Assembly: GCA_905233625.1 (NCBI GenBank)
Contig: CAJOFJ010000005.1
Location: 126,119 to 190,118, forward strand
Origin: an uncultured Bacteroidales bacterium
Lineage (GTDB): Bacteria > Bacteroidota > Bacteroidia > Bacteroidales > WCHB1-69
Length of the DNA: 64,000 bases
Direction: 5' to 3'
In this document: positions 1 to 7,949 of the stretch, piece by piece
Numbering within the stretch: the first letter of the stretch is position 1
Layout of the letters: the number at the start of each line of letters is the position of its first letter
The notes under the pieces: model-generated
The model's input: only the letters and a program-made list of their open reading frames with translations
Database searches by the model: none
What the model was told of the DNA's origin: nothing
Translations under genes and position numbers: made by a program

Positions 1-1265
1 TCATCAAAGCCTACCAGGAAGAGCGCTTGCGTGACATGTTGCAGTATCTGCAAACCCATTCTCCCTATTATCAAAGGCTTTTTGAAGAAAACCATATCCA
101 TATTGCTTCTATTAAGACCTTAGAAGACCTGCAACACATTCCTTTCACCGAAAAGAAGGACTTGCAGCAGCATAATATGGAATTCCTTTGTGTTCCCAAA
201 GAGAAAATCATTGACTATATCACCACTTCGGGCACTTTGGGCGACCCCGTGACCTTTGCCTGTACCGATGCCGATTTGGATCGACTGGCTTACAACGAAG
301 CCCTCTCTTTTGCCTGTGCCGGACTGAAGCCAGGTAATGTGTTACAACTGATGACCACCATGGACAAGCGCTTTATGGCAGGACTGGCCTACTTTCTGGG
401 ACTGCGCAAATTGGGAGCCGGGGTTATCCGTGTAGGCAACGGCATTCCCGAACTGCAATGGGACACCATACAGCGCATCCAGCCAGACACGGTAATGTGC
501 ATTCCCTCTTTCATTCTTAAACTGATAGAATATGCTGAAAATCACAATATTGACTACAAAAACTCCAGCATTAAACGCATTATCGGCATTGGAGAGGGCT
601 TACGCGACCAGAACTTTCAGTTGAATGCATTAGGACAGCAAATCAAAAGCAAGTGGAATGTGGAACTGTACGCCACCTACTCGTCTACCGAAATGAGCAC
701 AACCTTCCCCGAGTGTCAGTATTCCTGTGGCGGACATCACCATCCCGAACTGATTATTGTGGAAATCATCGGCGAAGACGACAAACCTGTCCCGGAAGGT
801 GAAGTGGGCGAAGTGGTCATCACCACTTTGGGGGTGGAAGGTATGCCGTTGCTACGCTTCCGCACTGGCGACATGGCCAGCATCCACACTGAACCCTGCC
901 GCTGCGGACGCCACTCCTTCCGCATCAGTCCCATCGTGGGCCGCAAAAACCACATGATCAAGTACAAAGGAACCACACTTTATCCGCCGGCTATCGCCGA
1001 TGTGCTCAGCAATACCGGCTATGTGGAAAACTACTACATCACCCTGAATACCAATCCCAAAACCGAAACCGACGAAGTTATCATCACCGTGGGCGTAAAA
1101 GAAGGCACAGACTTTGATGTCATTAAAGATCTGAAAGACAGATTCCGCGCTAAAATCCGAGTGGCTCCCGACATTGTCATTGACAGTGCCGAACATGTCC
1201 GCCAAAAGAACTTTCCCGCCATGAGCCGCAAACCCGTCACCTTCTTCGATAACCGGAAACACTAG
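1..1265 (+). CDS. PaaK-family CoA ligase (5' partial)
   Basis: Adenylate-forming ligase of the phenylacetate-CoA ligase family, cytoplasmic. The family activates a carboxylate with ATP and joins it to CoA. The reading frame is open from base 3 to the window edge (IKAYQEERLRDM), so the start lies outside and the TTG at 27 in the ORF track is not credible. Visible are the nucleotide-binding TTSGTLGDPVTF (about residue 66 of the track protein), the LLRFRTGD motif near 275, and a C-terminal lid with CRCGRHSF and GRKNHMIKYKG. The visible length is close to the usual 430 residues, so little is missing. The substrate cannot be read; arylacetates are a family-based guess. Confidence 0.85.
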   Translation, partial: IKAYQEERLRDMLQYLQTHSPYYQRLFEENHIHIASIKTLEDLQHIPFTEKKDLQQHNMEFLCVPKEKIIDYITTSGTLGDPVTFACTDADLDRLAYNEALSFACAGLKPGNVLQLMTTMDKRFMAGLAYFLGLRKLGAGVIRVGNGIPELQWDTIQRIQPDTVMCIPSFILKLIEYAENHNIDYKNSSIKRIIGIGEGLRDQNFQLNALGQQIKSKWNVELYATYSSTEMSTTFPECQYSCGGHHHPELIIVEIIGEDDKPVPEGEVGEVVITTLGVEGMPLLRFRTGDMASIHTEPCRCGRHSFRISPIVGRKNHMIKYKGTTLYPPAIADVLSNTGYVENYYITLNTNPKTETDEVIITVGVKEGTDFDVIKDLKDRFRAKIRVAPDIVIDSAEHVRQKNFPAMSRKPVTFFDNRKH

Positions 1266-1290
1266 GCAATAATCAAGGGTGGATGAGTTT

Positions 1291-1354
1291 AAAATTCAAA
1301 ATTCAAAATTCAAAGCTCATTGCTCATTGCTCAAAACCCCAAGCCCAAAGCCCA
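1291..1354. repeat. Heptamer arrays (three words)
   Basis: Three short runs with a 7-bp period follow each other: TTCAAAA (about 3 units, 1295-1314), GCTCATT (2.5 units, 1315-1332) and AAGCCCA (2 units, 1341-1354). They fill most of the gap between the ligase and the acyltransferase. The phase is kept from the first word into the second. Unlike most arrays in the window, this one does not supply plus-strand stop codons. Confidence 0.8.
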
Positions 1355-1390
1355 TAACCTTCTAACCCTCTCACCCTTAATCCCCGCAAC

Positions 1391-2527
1391 ATGAACCAAT
1401 TCGAAAACACCAGACCATACAACGACCAGGAAATTCCCTCTGCGGTAGCCCGAGTGGCAGCCAGTCCTTTCTTTGGCAACATTGTCCAGTACCTGTTTCC
1501 CAACCAGAACACTGAATATATCAGGAAGGAATTTCTTAAATTGAGAACGGTCAAAGAGTTCCAGCAGAAATTCATGCTTCAAGCCCTCAACAGCATATTG
1601 CAGCAAACCAGCAAAGGCTTGCAGTATGAAGGATTTGAGCAGTTGGACCAGCAACATAATTATATGTTCATTGCCAACCATCGTGATATTTTGCTGGACG
1701 CCGCCCTGCTACAGGTCATTTTGGACAAGCACCAACTCGACACCAGCGAAATCACTTTCGGCAGCAATCTCATGCAGGGGGGGCTGGTCATTGACATTGG
1801 CAAAATGAACAAAATGTTCCGCATCGTAAGAGGGGGTTCTGTTCATAATTTCTACAGAAACTCTTTGGAAGTCTCGTCCTATATGCGATATGCCATTCTT
1901 GAAAAGCACCAGTCGGTATGGATTGCCCAACGCAACGGTCGCACCAAAAACGGCAACGACCATACTGAAATCGCCGTTTTGAAGATGTTCTCCATTAGCA
2001 GCGACAAAGACTTCATCGACAACATGGCGGAACTTAACATTACCCCTATCGTCACCTCCTATGAATACGAGCCTTGTGTCTTTCTCAAAACACAGGAATT
2101 GTATATATCACAGTATCAGCAATATATAAAAGAGACGGGCGAGGATTTGAACAGCATTGTCCTGGGCATCATCCAGCCCAAAGGAAGCATCAGCGTATGC
2201 GCCACGCCGACCATCACCACCGAAGAGCTGCAATACTGTGACGGTTTCGACAAAAACGACAAATTCGCCCACTTGGCCCAACTCATCGACCAAAGAGTGT
2301 ATTCGCATTATAAACTATGGAAGAACAACTACATTGCATACGACCTGCTGGAGAACGGTGACAAATACGCCCAAGAATATACGCCTGAGGAGAAAAAAGC
2401 CTTTGAGAAATATATGAAAGAAGGACTTAAATCCTTGGTTGGCGAAGCAGATGAGTTGAAGAGTATCTTTCTCAATATTTATGCGAATCCTGTACGGAAC
2501 AAGGAACAGCTGACATCGCAACTCTAA
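1391..2527 (+). CDS. PlsC-like 1-acylglycerol-phosphate acyltransferase family protein
   Basis: Probable membrane-associated acyltransferase of the PlsC/LPLAT superfamily. YMFIANHRDILLDAALL at about residues 90-106 carries the NHxxxxD-type catalytic signature (NHRDILLD) in its usual context, and a second block, ITFGSNLM...RIVRGGS, follows about 45 residues later, as expected for glycerophosphate binding. At 378 residues it is longer than typical PlsC (about 240), with extra N- and C-terminal segments. There is no signal peptide. The ATG at 1391 directly follows the heptamer-filled gap. The acyl donor and acceptor are unknown; a role in phospholipid or lipid A acylation is inferred from the family only. 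Confidence 0.7.
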   Translation: MNQFENTRPYNDQEIPSAVARVAASPFFGNIVQYLFPNQNTEYIRKEFLKLRTVKEFQQKFMLQALNSILQQTSKGLQYEGFEQLDQQHNYMFIANHRDILLDAALLQVILDKHQLDTSEITFGSNLMQGGLVIDIGKMNKMFRIVRGGSVHNFYRNSLEVSSYMRYAILEKHQSVWIAQRNGRTKNGNDHTEIAVLKMFSISSDKDFIDNMAELNITPIVTSYEYEPCVFLKTQELYISQYQQYIKETGEDLNSIVLGIIQPKGSISVCATPTITTEELQYCDGFDKNDKFAHLAQLIDQRVYSHYKLWKNNYIAYDLLENGDKYAQEYTPEEKKAFEKYMKEGLKSLVGEADELKSIFLNIYANPVRNKEQLTSQL

Positions 2528-2541
2528 ATTTGAAGCAAACT

Positions 2542-3897
2542 ATGTTGTACATCGCGAAAAGAGGCATTATTATACTATTGTTGCTCTTTAGTATTGCAAT
2601 ACAGGCTCAGTCTGTCCATGAGACTTCCTGTAATGACAGCATAGTCCCCTATCAGGTGATGGACAGTCACGATTACAGCTTTAAGGAACTTATGGACGAG
2701 GGCATCAACACACTTGCGCGTCAGCTGGATGTACTGCACGTTCCTGTCAAAAAGTTTCAGTTTGTCATTAAAGACCATATTAAAAGACATCCTTTTTCAT
2801 TGAATAAAGGAAAATATCGCTTAAAAAACGTCACCTTCCGTGCCATATCTTTCGCCTACGCCTCCAGTTCACCCGAAGGAGAGCCGGTAATGCTTTCAGG
2901 ACTTGTCACAATCCCTATTATTGATGACAACAAACCTAAAAAAATGCTCGTTCAACACCGCATTCTGGCACCCAGCTACAGTATTGCGCCTTCGAACAGT
3001 CTTCCGTTTGAAGCTGTGCTGACAGCGGACAACACAGTGTGTGTGTTTCCCGACTACTATGGGTGCGGGATTACAGAAGGCAAGAATCTGCCTTACGTAT
3101 CGCTTAATTATCATGGGCGTTGCGCGACGGAATGCGTGCTGGCGGCACTTCTCATTTTGCAAGATGCCGGAATAGAGCTCGCCGACAATTTCTACACCTG
3201 GAATACCGGCTACAGCCAAGGCGGTGGTTATGCCTTGGCAGTTCACAAATATATTGAGACCTCATTGCCTGACAGTTTGGCACGTCGCATCAATTTGAAA
3301 TGGAGTTTATGCGGTGGTGGGGTATATAGGCCATCCGAATTCTACAAACATGCCATCGCAACCGGCAACATGGGTACCACACCTGCAGTATTTATGCAAG
3401 GACTCCGCAGCCTCTTTTTCGGGCACAAAGACCGCATGATGGGTTCAACCATACGCGACTACCTTTCGGAAAAAGCCATAGCGTTAGGATTGGATAGTTT
3501 GTTGCTCACCTACGATGACGGTCTTTGGGATTTAGTGGACAGGATGGGTGAAAATGGTTTGAGAAACGACCCTGCCAACTACTTTTGCCCTACGATGCTT
3601 GACACCTCTGCAACACAATTCAAAAAATTAATATCGGCTTTCGAATTGGACGACTGTTCTCTGGGATGGCATCCAAGCTCTCCCATAGTCTTTTATCATT
3701 CCAAAAAAGACAATTGTGTGCCCTATCAGCAAGCTGTAAACGCACATAGAAACTTTTCGGATTCTGGCGCAAGCTGTACACTGGTTAATCCTAAATCCAA
3801 CGGATCCCACGTGTTCACAAGCGTTTTCTACTACGCCAAGATTCTTCGAATGAAAGAAGAAAAACTTTATAAAAAATATTTCATATCCAAGAAATAG
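2542..3897 (+). CDS. Secreted alpha/beta hydrolase (lipase/esterase-like)
   Basis: Exported serine hydrolase. The N-terminus from ATG 2542 is a signal peptide (IAKRGIIILLLLFSIAIQAQS). I chose it over the in-frame TTG at 2530, which lies 3 bp after the previous stop. The nucleophile elbow GYSQGGGYAL and a preceding VFPDYYGCG segment resemble secreted LIP-type lipases and related bacterial hydrolases. HSKKDNCVPYQQA near the C-terminus fits the acid segment, and the histidine is probably in GSHVFTS. The substrate is unknown. It ends TAG immediately against the CTA (reverse-strand stop) of nadA, so the two convergent genes have no gap. Confidence 0.7.
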   Translation: MLYIAKRGIIILLLLFSIAIQAQSVHETSCNDSIVPYQVMDSHDYSFKELMDEGINTLARQLDVLHVPVKKFQFVIKDHIKRHPFSLNKGKYRLKNVTFRAISFAYASSSPEGEPVMLSGLVTIPIIDDNKPKKMLVQHRILAPSYSIAPSNSLPFEAVLTADNTVCVFPDYYGCGITEGKNLPYVSLNYHGRCATECVLAALLILQDAGIELADNFYTWNTGYSQGGGYALAVHKYIETSLPDSLARRINLKWSLCGGGVYRPSEFYKHAIATGNMGTTPAVFMQGLRSLFFGHKDRMMGSTIRDYLSEKAIALGLDSLLLTYDDGLWDLVDRMGENGLRNDPANYFCPTMLDTSATQFKKLISAFELDDCSLGWHPSSPIVFYHSKKDNCVPYQQAVNAHRNFSDSGASCTLVNPKSNGSHVFTSVFYYAKILRMKEEKLYKKYFISKK

Positions 3898-4812
3898 CTA
3901 AGCCAAGGACAAGTCCAACATCTTGAGAATAGGACTCTTAGCTTTCTCAATGGTTTCCGGATCCAGCAAAAGCTCGGGTTTTTCATCCAACAAAGCCTGA
4001 TAGATATTTTCCAAATTATTCTTCTTCATGGAGCGACAAATGCAAGCTTCTTGATTATCAGCAGAATAAAAGATTTTATCAGGATTCTGTTTTTTCATCT
4101 CGTGGAGGATACCATTTTCGGTGATCACCACAAATTCTTTATTTTCCGAGGCGGCAACATACTTGAGCATAGCGGCAGTGGAGCCTACGAAATCAGCCAG
4201 TTCCAGCACTTCTCGCTTACATTCAGGATGTGCAATCACCTGAGCATCAGGATATTTAACTTTTAATTCCTGTACCATAGCAGCACTCCAGCGGGCATGG
4301 ACACAGCAGTCGCCATGCCACAACACCATCTGGCGACCCGTTTGTTGGTTGATATAATCCCCCAGATTTCTGTCCGGCACAAACACGATCTTCTCGTCAG
4401 CGGGGAGAGCGTTGACAATTTTCAGTGCATTACCAGAAGTTACGATAATGTCGCTCATTGTCTTCACCGCGGCGGTGCAATTGATATAGGCCAAAATCTT
4501 ATGGTCGGGATAATCCTTCATAAAATCTGCCAATTCCTCCGCGTCGCAGCCATCGGCCAGGGAACAACCCGCTTTCATGTCGGGAATCAGCACTTTTTTG
4601 GAGGGATTCAAGATTTTGGCGGTTTCGGCCATAAAATGCACACCGGCAAACAAGATAATGTCGGCATCTGTCTGAGCAGCCTTTTGGGAAAGTCCCAAGC
4701 TGTCGCCTACAAAATCGGCCACCTCTTGAACTTCAGGTAGTGTGTAATAATGTGCCAGAATAATCGCATTCTTTTCTTTTTTCAGGGTTAAAACATCTTC
4801 TTTCGTGACCAT
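3898..4812 (-). CDS. nadA: Quinolinate synthase NadA
   Basis: Condenses iminoaspartate with dihydroxyacetone phosphate to quinolinate, the first committed intermediate of de novo NAD synthesis, using a [4Fe-4S] cluster. It starts with IILAHYYTLPEVQEVADFVGDSL, the typical NadA N-terminus. Candidate cluster cysteines lie in the conserved blocks INCTAAVK, HPECKREV and EACICRSMKK. The 304-residue length is normal for the shorter NadA form. NadB and NadC are not in the window. The gene is separated from the upstream pspC-like gene by a block of heptamers, a REP-like hairpin and octamers, and no TAnnTTTG box is obvious just upstream. Confidence 0.95.
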   Translation of the reverse strand: MVTKEDVLTLKKEKNAIILAHYYTLPEVQEVADFVGDSLGLSQKAAQTDADIILFAGVHFMAETAKILNPSKKVLIPDMKAGCSLADGCDAEELADFMKDYPDHKILAYINCTAAVKTMSDIIVTSGNALKIVNALPADEKIVFVPDRNLGDYINQQTGRQMVLWHGDCCVHARWSAAMVQELKVKYPDAQVIAHPECKREVLELADFVGSTAAMLKYVAASENKEFVVITENGILHEMKKQNPDKIFYSADNQEACICRSMKKNNLENIYQALLDEKPELLLDPETIEKAKSPILKMLDLSLA

Positions 4813-4814
4813 GG

Positions 4815-4858
4815 GGTTCAGGTTTCAGGTTACAGGTTTCAGAATTCAAAGTTCAATT
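4815..4858. repeat. Heptamer array upstream of nadA
   Basis: Six in-phase 7-bp units (GGTTTCA, GGTTACA, GGTTTCA, GAATTCA, AAGTTCA and a leading partial) run from just outside the nadA start to a REP-like hairpin. The unit sequence drifts while the length stays at 7. Confidence 0.8.
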
Positions 4859-4897
4859 CCCCTTCTTCTAGAAGGGGTGGCCGAAGGCCGGGGTAGT
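4859..4897. repeat. REP-like element, CCCCTTC/GAAGGGG type
   Basis: Two adjacent hairpins: CCCCTTC-ttcta-GAAGGGG and GGCC-gaa-GGCC, followed by GGGGTAGT. Close relatives occur at 14382-14420 and, inverted, at 33822-33842, 33900-33940 and 39166-39207. It is therefore a dispersed family and not a gene-specific terminator. Confidence 0.75.
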
Positions 4898-4898
4898 C

Positions 4899-4982
4899 TA
4901 ATTCTTAGTTCTTAGTTCTTAATTTCATTAGCACATTAGCATATTGATAATTAGCGCATTAACTAATTAACCAATTTACTAG
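4899..4982. repeat. Heptamer then octamer array ending in the pspC stop codon
   Basis: GTTCTTA heptamers (4899-4921) give way to 8-bp units from 4928: TTAGCACA, TTAGCATA, TTGATAA (one base short), TTAGCGCA, TTAACTAA, TTAACCAA, TTTACTAG. The last octamer contains the stop codon of the minus-strand PspC gene (4979-4981). Read on the minus strand the octamers place TAA or TAG in all three frames just after that gene. Confidence 0.8.
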
Positions 4983-5179
4983 TAAAACCCCTCTTCTTCG
5001 GGGGCGCAAAGCCAGATAATCAGATAAATCAGTCCACCACCACCACCAATCAGCAAAAGAATCAGAAAAATGATCCTGACAACGGTGGGATCAACGTTCA
5101 GATACTTGGCGAGGCCGCCGCATACACCGGCAATCTTACGGTCGGTGCGACTTCTTGTCAATCTTTTATAATCTTCCAT
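4979..5179 (-). CDS. PspC domain membrane protein
   Basis: Small 66-residue PspC-domain protein: RKIAGVCGGLAKYLNVDPTVVR is the PspC signature, followed by one strongly hydrophobic segment (IIFLILLLIGGGGGLIYLIIWL) and a short acidic tail. In other bacteria the domain belongs to the envelope-stress phage-shock system, as a membrane partner of PspB/PspA. Here it stands alone with no psp neighbours. A -7 box lies 26 bp upstream of the start. Confidence 0.85.
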   Translation of the reverse strand: MEDYKRLTRSRTDRKIAGVCGGLAKYLNVDPTVVRIIFLILLLIGGGGGLIYLIIWLCAPEEEGFY

Positions 5180-5204
5180 AGCGATAATACAATATTTAGA
5201 AATG

Positions 5205-5212
5205 CAAAGATA
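5205..5212 (-). promoter_or_regulatory. -7 box (TATCTTTG) for the PspC gene
   Basis: Exact match to the Bacteroidetes -7 consensus TAnnTTTG on the minus strand, giving a leader of about 20 nt. Confidence 0.7.
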
Positions 5213-5280
5213 ATAAAAAAAGACAAAAAGAAAACTCGTCGAAGTATCTTTTTCTTGGGCAGTGAAAAAGATTTTTTTAC

Positions 5281-5288
5281 TAACTTTG
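5281..5288 (+). promoter_or_regulatory. -7 box (TAACTTTG) for the HerA-like gene
   Basis: TAACTTTG lies 34 bp upstream of the ATG at 5323, with no intervening gene. A TTG at 5255-5257 is a possible but over-spaced -33 element. Confidence 0.7.
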
Positions 5289-5322
5289 CAGAATATTATT
5301 TCAGAACTAAAAACACAAGAAT

Positions 5323-6918
5323 ATGTACGACAATAATCGCGGGCTGTATGTGGCCCATTGCGCTGACGGAGCGTTAGCTATCCAAGGAAAAATGGCCAAC
5401 CGCCACGGCCTTATCGCTGGCGCCACCGGTACCGGCAAAACGGTTACCCTGCAAGTGATGGCCGAGACATTTTGCCAGGCAGGCATCCCCTGTTTCATGG
5501 CCGACATGAAGGGAGACCTCTCCGGCATCAGCCAAGCTGGCAAAATAAGCGGCTTCATTGAAAAAAGGATGCCCGAATTCGGCATTGAGAATCCGCAATT
5601 CCAAGCCTGCCCCGTACGTTTTTATGACGTTTACGGAGAGCAGGGCCATCCCATCCGCGCCACCATCTCGCAAATGGGGCCTCAATTGCTGTCCCGTTTG
5701 CTCGGTCTGAACGAGACCCAAGACGGAGTGCTGAACATCGTGTTCCGTGTCGCCGACGAATGTGGACTGCTGCTGCTTGACCTGAAAGACCTCCGCTCGG
5801 TGCTCGACTATGTGTCACAGCATGCCAAGGAATACACCACCCAGTATGGCAACATCTCCGCCACCTCTATCGGAGCCATCCAAAGAGCCCTTTTGCAGCT
5901 GGAAAACCAAGGTGCTGACAAATTCTTTGGAGAGCCCAGTTTCGACATTTATGACTTCTTGCAGACCGAAGGGGGCAAGGGTGTGATGAGCGTGCTGGCT
6001 GCCGACAAGCTGATGTTGCAGCCCAAATTGTACAGCACCTTCCTGCTGTGGCTGATGTCTGAGCTCTACTCTACTCTGCCCGAAGTGGGCGACCTGGACA
6101 TGTCCAAGCTGGTATTCTTCTTTGACGAGGCACACACCCTCTTTGAAGACACCTCCAAGGCCATGACCGACAAAATAGAGCAGGTTATCCGACTCATCCG
6201 AAGCAAGGGCGTCGGCATCTATTTCGTCACTCAGAGTCCCACCGACATTCCCGAGAACATTCTCGGACAGTTAGGCAACCGTGTACAACACGCCTTACGC
6301 GCTTACACACCCAAAGACCAGAAAGCCGTGCGCACCGCCGCCGACACCTTCCGCCCCAATCCCAACTTCAAGACCGACGAGGCCATCATGAACCTCGAAA
6401 CCGGCGAGGCTTTGGTCAGCTTCCTTGATGAAAAAGGCGCCCCAAGCATCGTGCAGCGGGCCAAGATACTGTTCCCTCTGTCACAAATCGGCGCCATCAC
6501 CGAAGGCCAGCGTTTGGATATCATCAAGCAAAGTCGTATTTATGGCAAGTATGACACCCCCATTGACCGCGACAGTGCCTTTGAGAAATTGCTGCGGGAA
6601 GCCGAGGAGGACAGTATGCCTGCAGTATCAGAGCAAGAAACGGAGATTCAGGCTGCAGATGGTAAAAACGAAAAACTTGAGGCTGCCAAAAGCAAAGGCA
6701 AGGGTTTCCTCTCAAAGGTAGTCAAAGCTGTGTTGACCGCTGCCACCGCCACCATCGCCACCTCTGTAGGCACAGCCGTCAGCAACAAAGTAACAGGCAA
6801 GAAGAGCAAATCGACCAAATCGACCACCGAAAAGATGGTGAAGAACACCACTTCCGCTGCCACCCGCACCATCACACGGGAACTGACGAGGGATATTCTG
6901 GGGAATCTGTTGAAATAG
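5323..6918 (+). CDS. HerA-like ATPase, DUF853 family
   Basis: Cytoplasmic P-loop ATPase of the HerA/FtsK superfamily (DUF853, YjgR type). Walker A is GATGTGKTVTLQVMAE near residue 33, Walker B is LVFFFDEAHTLF near 265, and RSKGVGIYFVTQSPTDIP follows as the sensor region. Downstream of about residue 430 the protein becomes low in complexity and rich in Lys/Thr/Ser/Ala (SKGKGFLSKVVKAVLTAATA). Length 531 residues, usual for the family (about 500). Function is poorly defined; DNA or protein translocation is inferred from the fold. The TAG stop is part of the first heptamer of the array that follows. Confidence 0.85.
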   Translation: MYDNNRGLYVAHCADGALAIQGKMANRHGLIAGATGTGKTVTLQVMAETFCQAGIPCFMADMKGDLSGISQAGKISGFIEKRMPEFGIENPQFQACPVRFYDVYGEQGHPIRATISQMGPQLLSRLLGLNETQDGVLNIVFRVADECGLLLLDLKDLRSVLDYVSQHAKEYTTQYGNISATSIGAIQRALLQLENQGADKFFGEPSFDIYDFLQTEGGKGVMSVLAADKLMLQPKLYSTFLLWLMSELYSTLPEVGDLDMSKLVFFFDEAHTLFEDTSKAMTDKIEQVIRLIRSKGVGIYFVTQSPTDIPENILGQLGNRVQHALRAYTPKDQKAVRTAADTFRPNPNFKTDEAIMNLETGEALVSFLDEKGAPSIVQRAKILFPLSQIGAITEGQRLDIIKQSRIYGKYDTPIDRDSAFEKLLREAEEDSMPAVSEQETEIQAADGKNEKLEAAKSKGKGFLSKVVKAVLTAATATIATSVGTAVSNKVTGKKSKSTKSTTEKMVKNTTSAATRTITRELTRDILGNLLK

Positions 6919-7040
6919 TGATTAGGGAATAGGGATTAGTGGATAGGGATTAGGAATTAGTAGTAAGTGGTCAACTGAAAACTGAAAACTGAAAACTGAA
7001 AACTATCGACTATTTACTATTAACTATCGACTATCAACTA
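6915..7040. repeat. 18-unit heptamer array joining two convergent genes
   Basis: The whole gap reads as eighteen consecutive 7-mers without a phase break: ATAGTGA, TTAGGGA, ATAGGGA, TTAGTGG, ATAGGGA, TTAGGAA, TTAGTAG, TAAGTGG, TCAACTG, AAAACTG three times, AAAACTA, TCGACTA, TTTACTA, TTAACTA, TCGACTA, TCAACTA. The first unit holds the TAG stop of the plus-strand gene and the last holds the TAG stop of the minus-strand gene. The left half carries plus-strand stops in every frame and the right half carries minus-strand stops. Confidence 0.9.
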
Positions 7041-7739
7041 TTTCTGTGGATTTGCCAAGGCCAGAATCAAGCCGAGGGCAACGCCTAACAGTGCAGCAAA
7101 CAGCACCTGCAAATTTGGCGGCAGGATGAAAGTGATGGTATGAGCAGGATACCAGAACAAGGGTATGGTTTTCTTGAAGACCAGACCCCACTGGACATCC
7201 CAGTTGATGCTATTCAACATGCGCTTCATATCCATGGGCTTCAGCAAACCGGCCACCGTGCCGCCCGTTTCCAAAATATGAATATCCGTGCATTTGTGGA
7301 AGGTCATCATCACTGGCGCGAAAATGGTATTCATGGCCACACTGACGCAGAAGGCGATGCCCACCTTTCCCCAGGTAAGAGTCGGGGAGTTGAACACATC
7401 CATCAGCGAAGCATAATCACAGGAGGCCACCTTGGACATGAAGAAGGGCGTTCCCGACTTGAAAATCAACATGGCCATGGTGATGCACATGCCTAAGAAG
7501 CCCCATACCATCATGCGCGGCAGCACACCGAAACCCGTTTCAGTATAAACACCCTTCCGGATGCGAAGGGCTAGCATCTCACCCAAAGTAGCCAGAATGG
7601 CGAATTTGAAGAATGCCATGATAAACGGATGAGTGGCCGTGGCGTTGTTAAACCATGCAAAGAAACCCGTAGCAGGGATAAAGAAGGGCGTTAACACGAT
7701 AATTACGCCGATAATCAACAACAAGTCTTGTTTTTTCAT
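7038..7739 (-). CDS. Mpv17/PMP22-like integral membrane protein
   Basis: Predicted multi-pass inner-membrane protein of 233 residues with about five hydrophobic segments. The start is the ATG at 7739 (MKKQDLLLIIGVIIVL). The ORF-track extension upstream runs through the octamer repeat and is unlikely. The C-terminal block IPLFWYPAHTITFILPPN is reminiscent of the Mpv17/PMP22 signature (W-P-x-x-Q-x-x-N-F-x-x-V-P), but the match is partial. No enzymatic motif is visible and the function is unknown. Its stop codon is supplied by the adjoining heptamer array. Confidence 0.5.
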   Translation of the reverse strand: MKKQDLLLIIGVIIVLTPFFIPATGFFAWFNNATATHPFIMAFFKFAILATLGEMLALRIRKGVYTETGFGVLPRMMVWGFLGMCITMAMLIFKSGTPFFMSKVASCDYASLMDVFNSPTLTWGKVGIAFCVSVAMNTIFAPVMMTFHKCTDIHILETGGTVAGLLKPMDMKRMLNSINWDVQWGLVFKKTIPLFWYPAHTITFILPPNLQVLFAALLGVALGLILALANPQK

Positions 7740-7759
7740 TTTTCCAAAGATGTAAAATG

Positions 7760-7767
7760 CAAAAATA
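7760..7767 (-). promoter_or_regulatory. -7 box (TATTTTTG) for the Mpv17-like gene
   Basis: TAnnTTTG match on the minus strand, 20 bp before the ATG at 7739. It supports that start over the longer ORF. Confidence 0.65.
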
Positions 7768-7770
7768 CGG

Positions 7771-7810
7771 TTTTTTGTTGAATTGTTGAATTGTTTATCT
7801 GTTGAATTGT
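7771..7810. repeat. Octamer array
   Basis: Five in-phase 8-mers: TTTTTTGT, TGAATTGT, TGAATTGT, TTATCTGT, TGAATTGT. The array lies just upstream of the minus-strand promoter at 7760-7767. Confidence 0.8.
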
Positions 7811-7894
7811 TCACATCACAATCATGTAGAGACACAAGGAGCCGCGTATTTACCTGTGTGCCTTCGGCACTCTCGGTAAAAACAATATTTTTTT

Positions 7895-7902
7895 TATTTT
7901 TG
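7895..7902 (+). promoter_or_regulatory. -7 box (TATTTTTG) for the C69 peptidase gene
   Basis: TAnnTTTG match 47 bp upstream of the ATG at 7950. Confidence 0.65.
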
Positions 7903-7949
7903 CATTTGAAAAATCAGAATAAAAATAATCAATTATAATTGATAGCATC

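Noticed and set aside
3889-3903. Overlap of the hydrolase and nadA ends as a regulatory element
   Set aside because: TAG directly followed by CTA is neat but is simply two abutting stop codons; no further structure.
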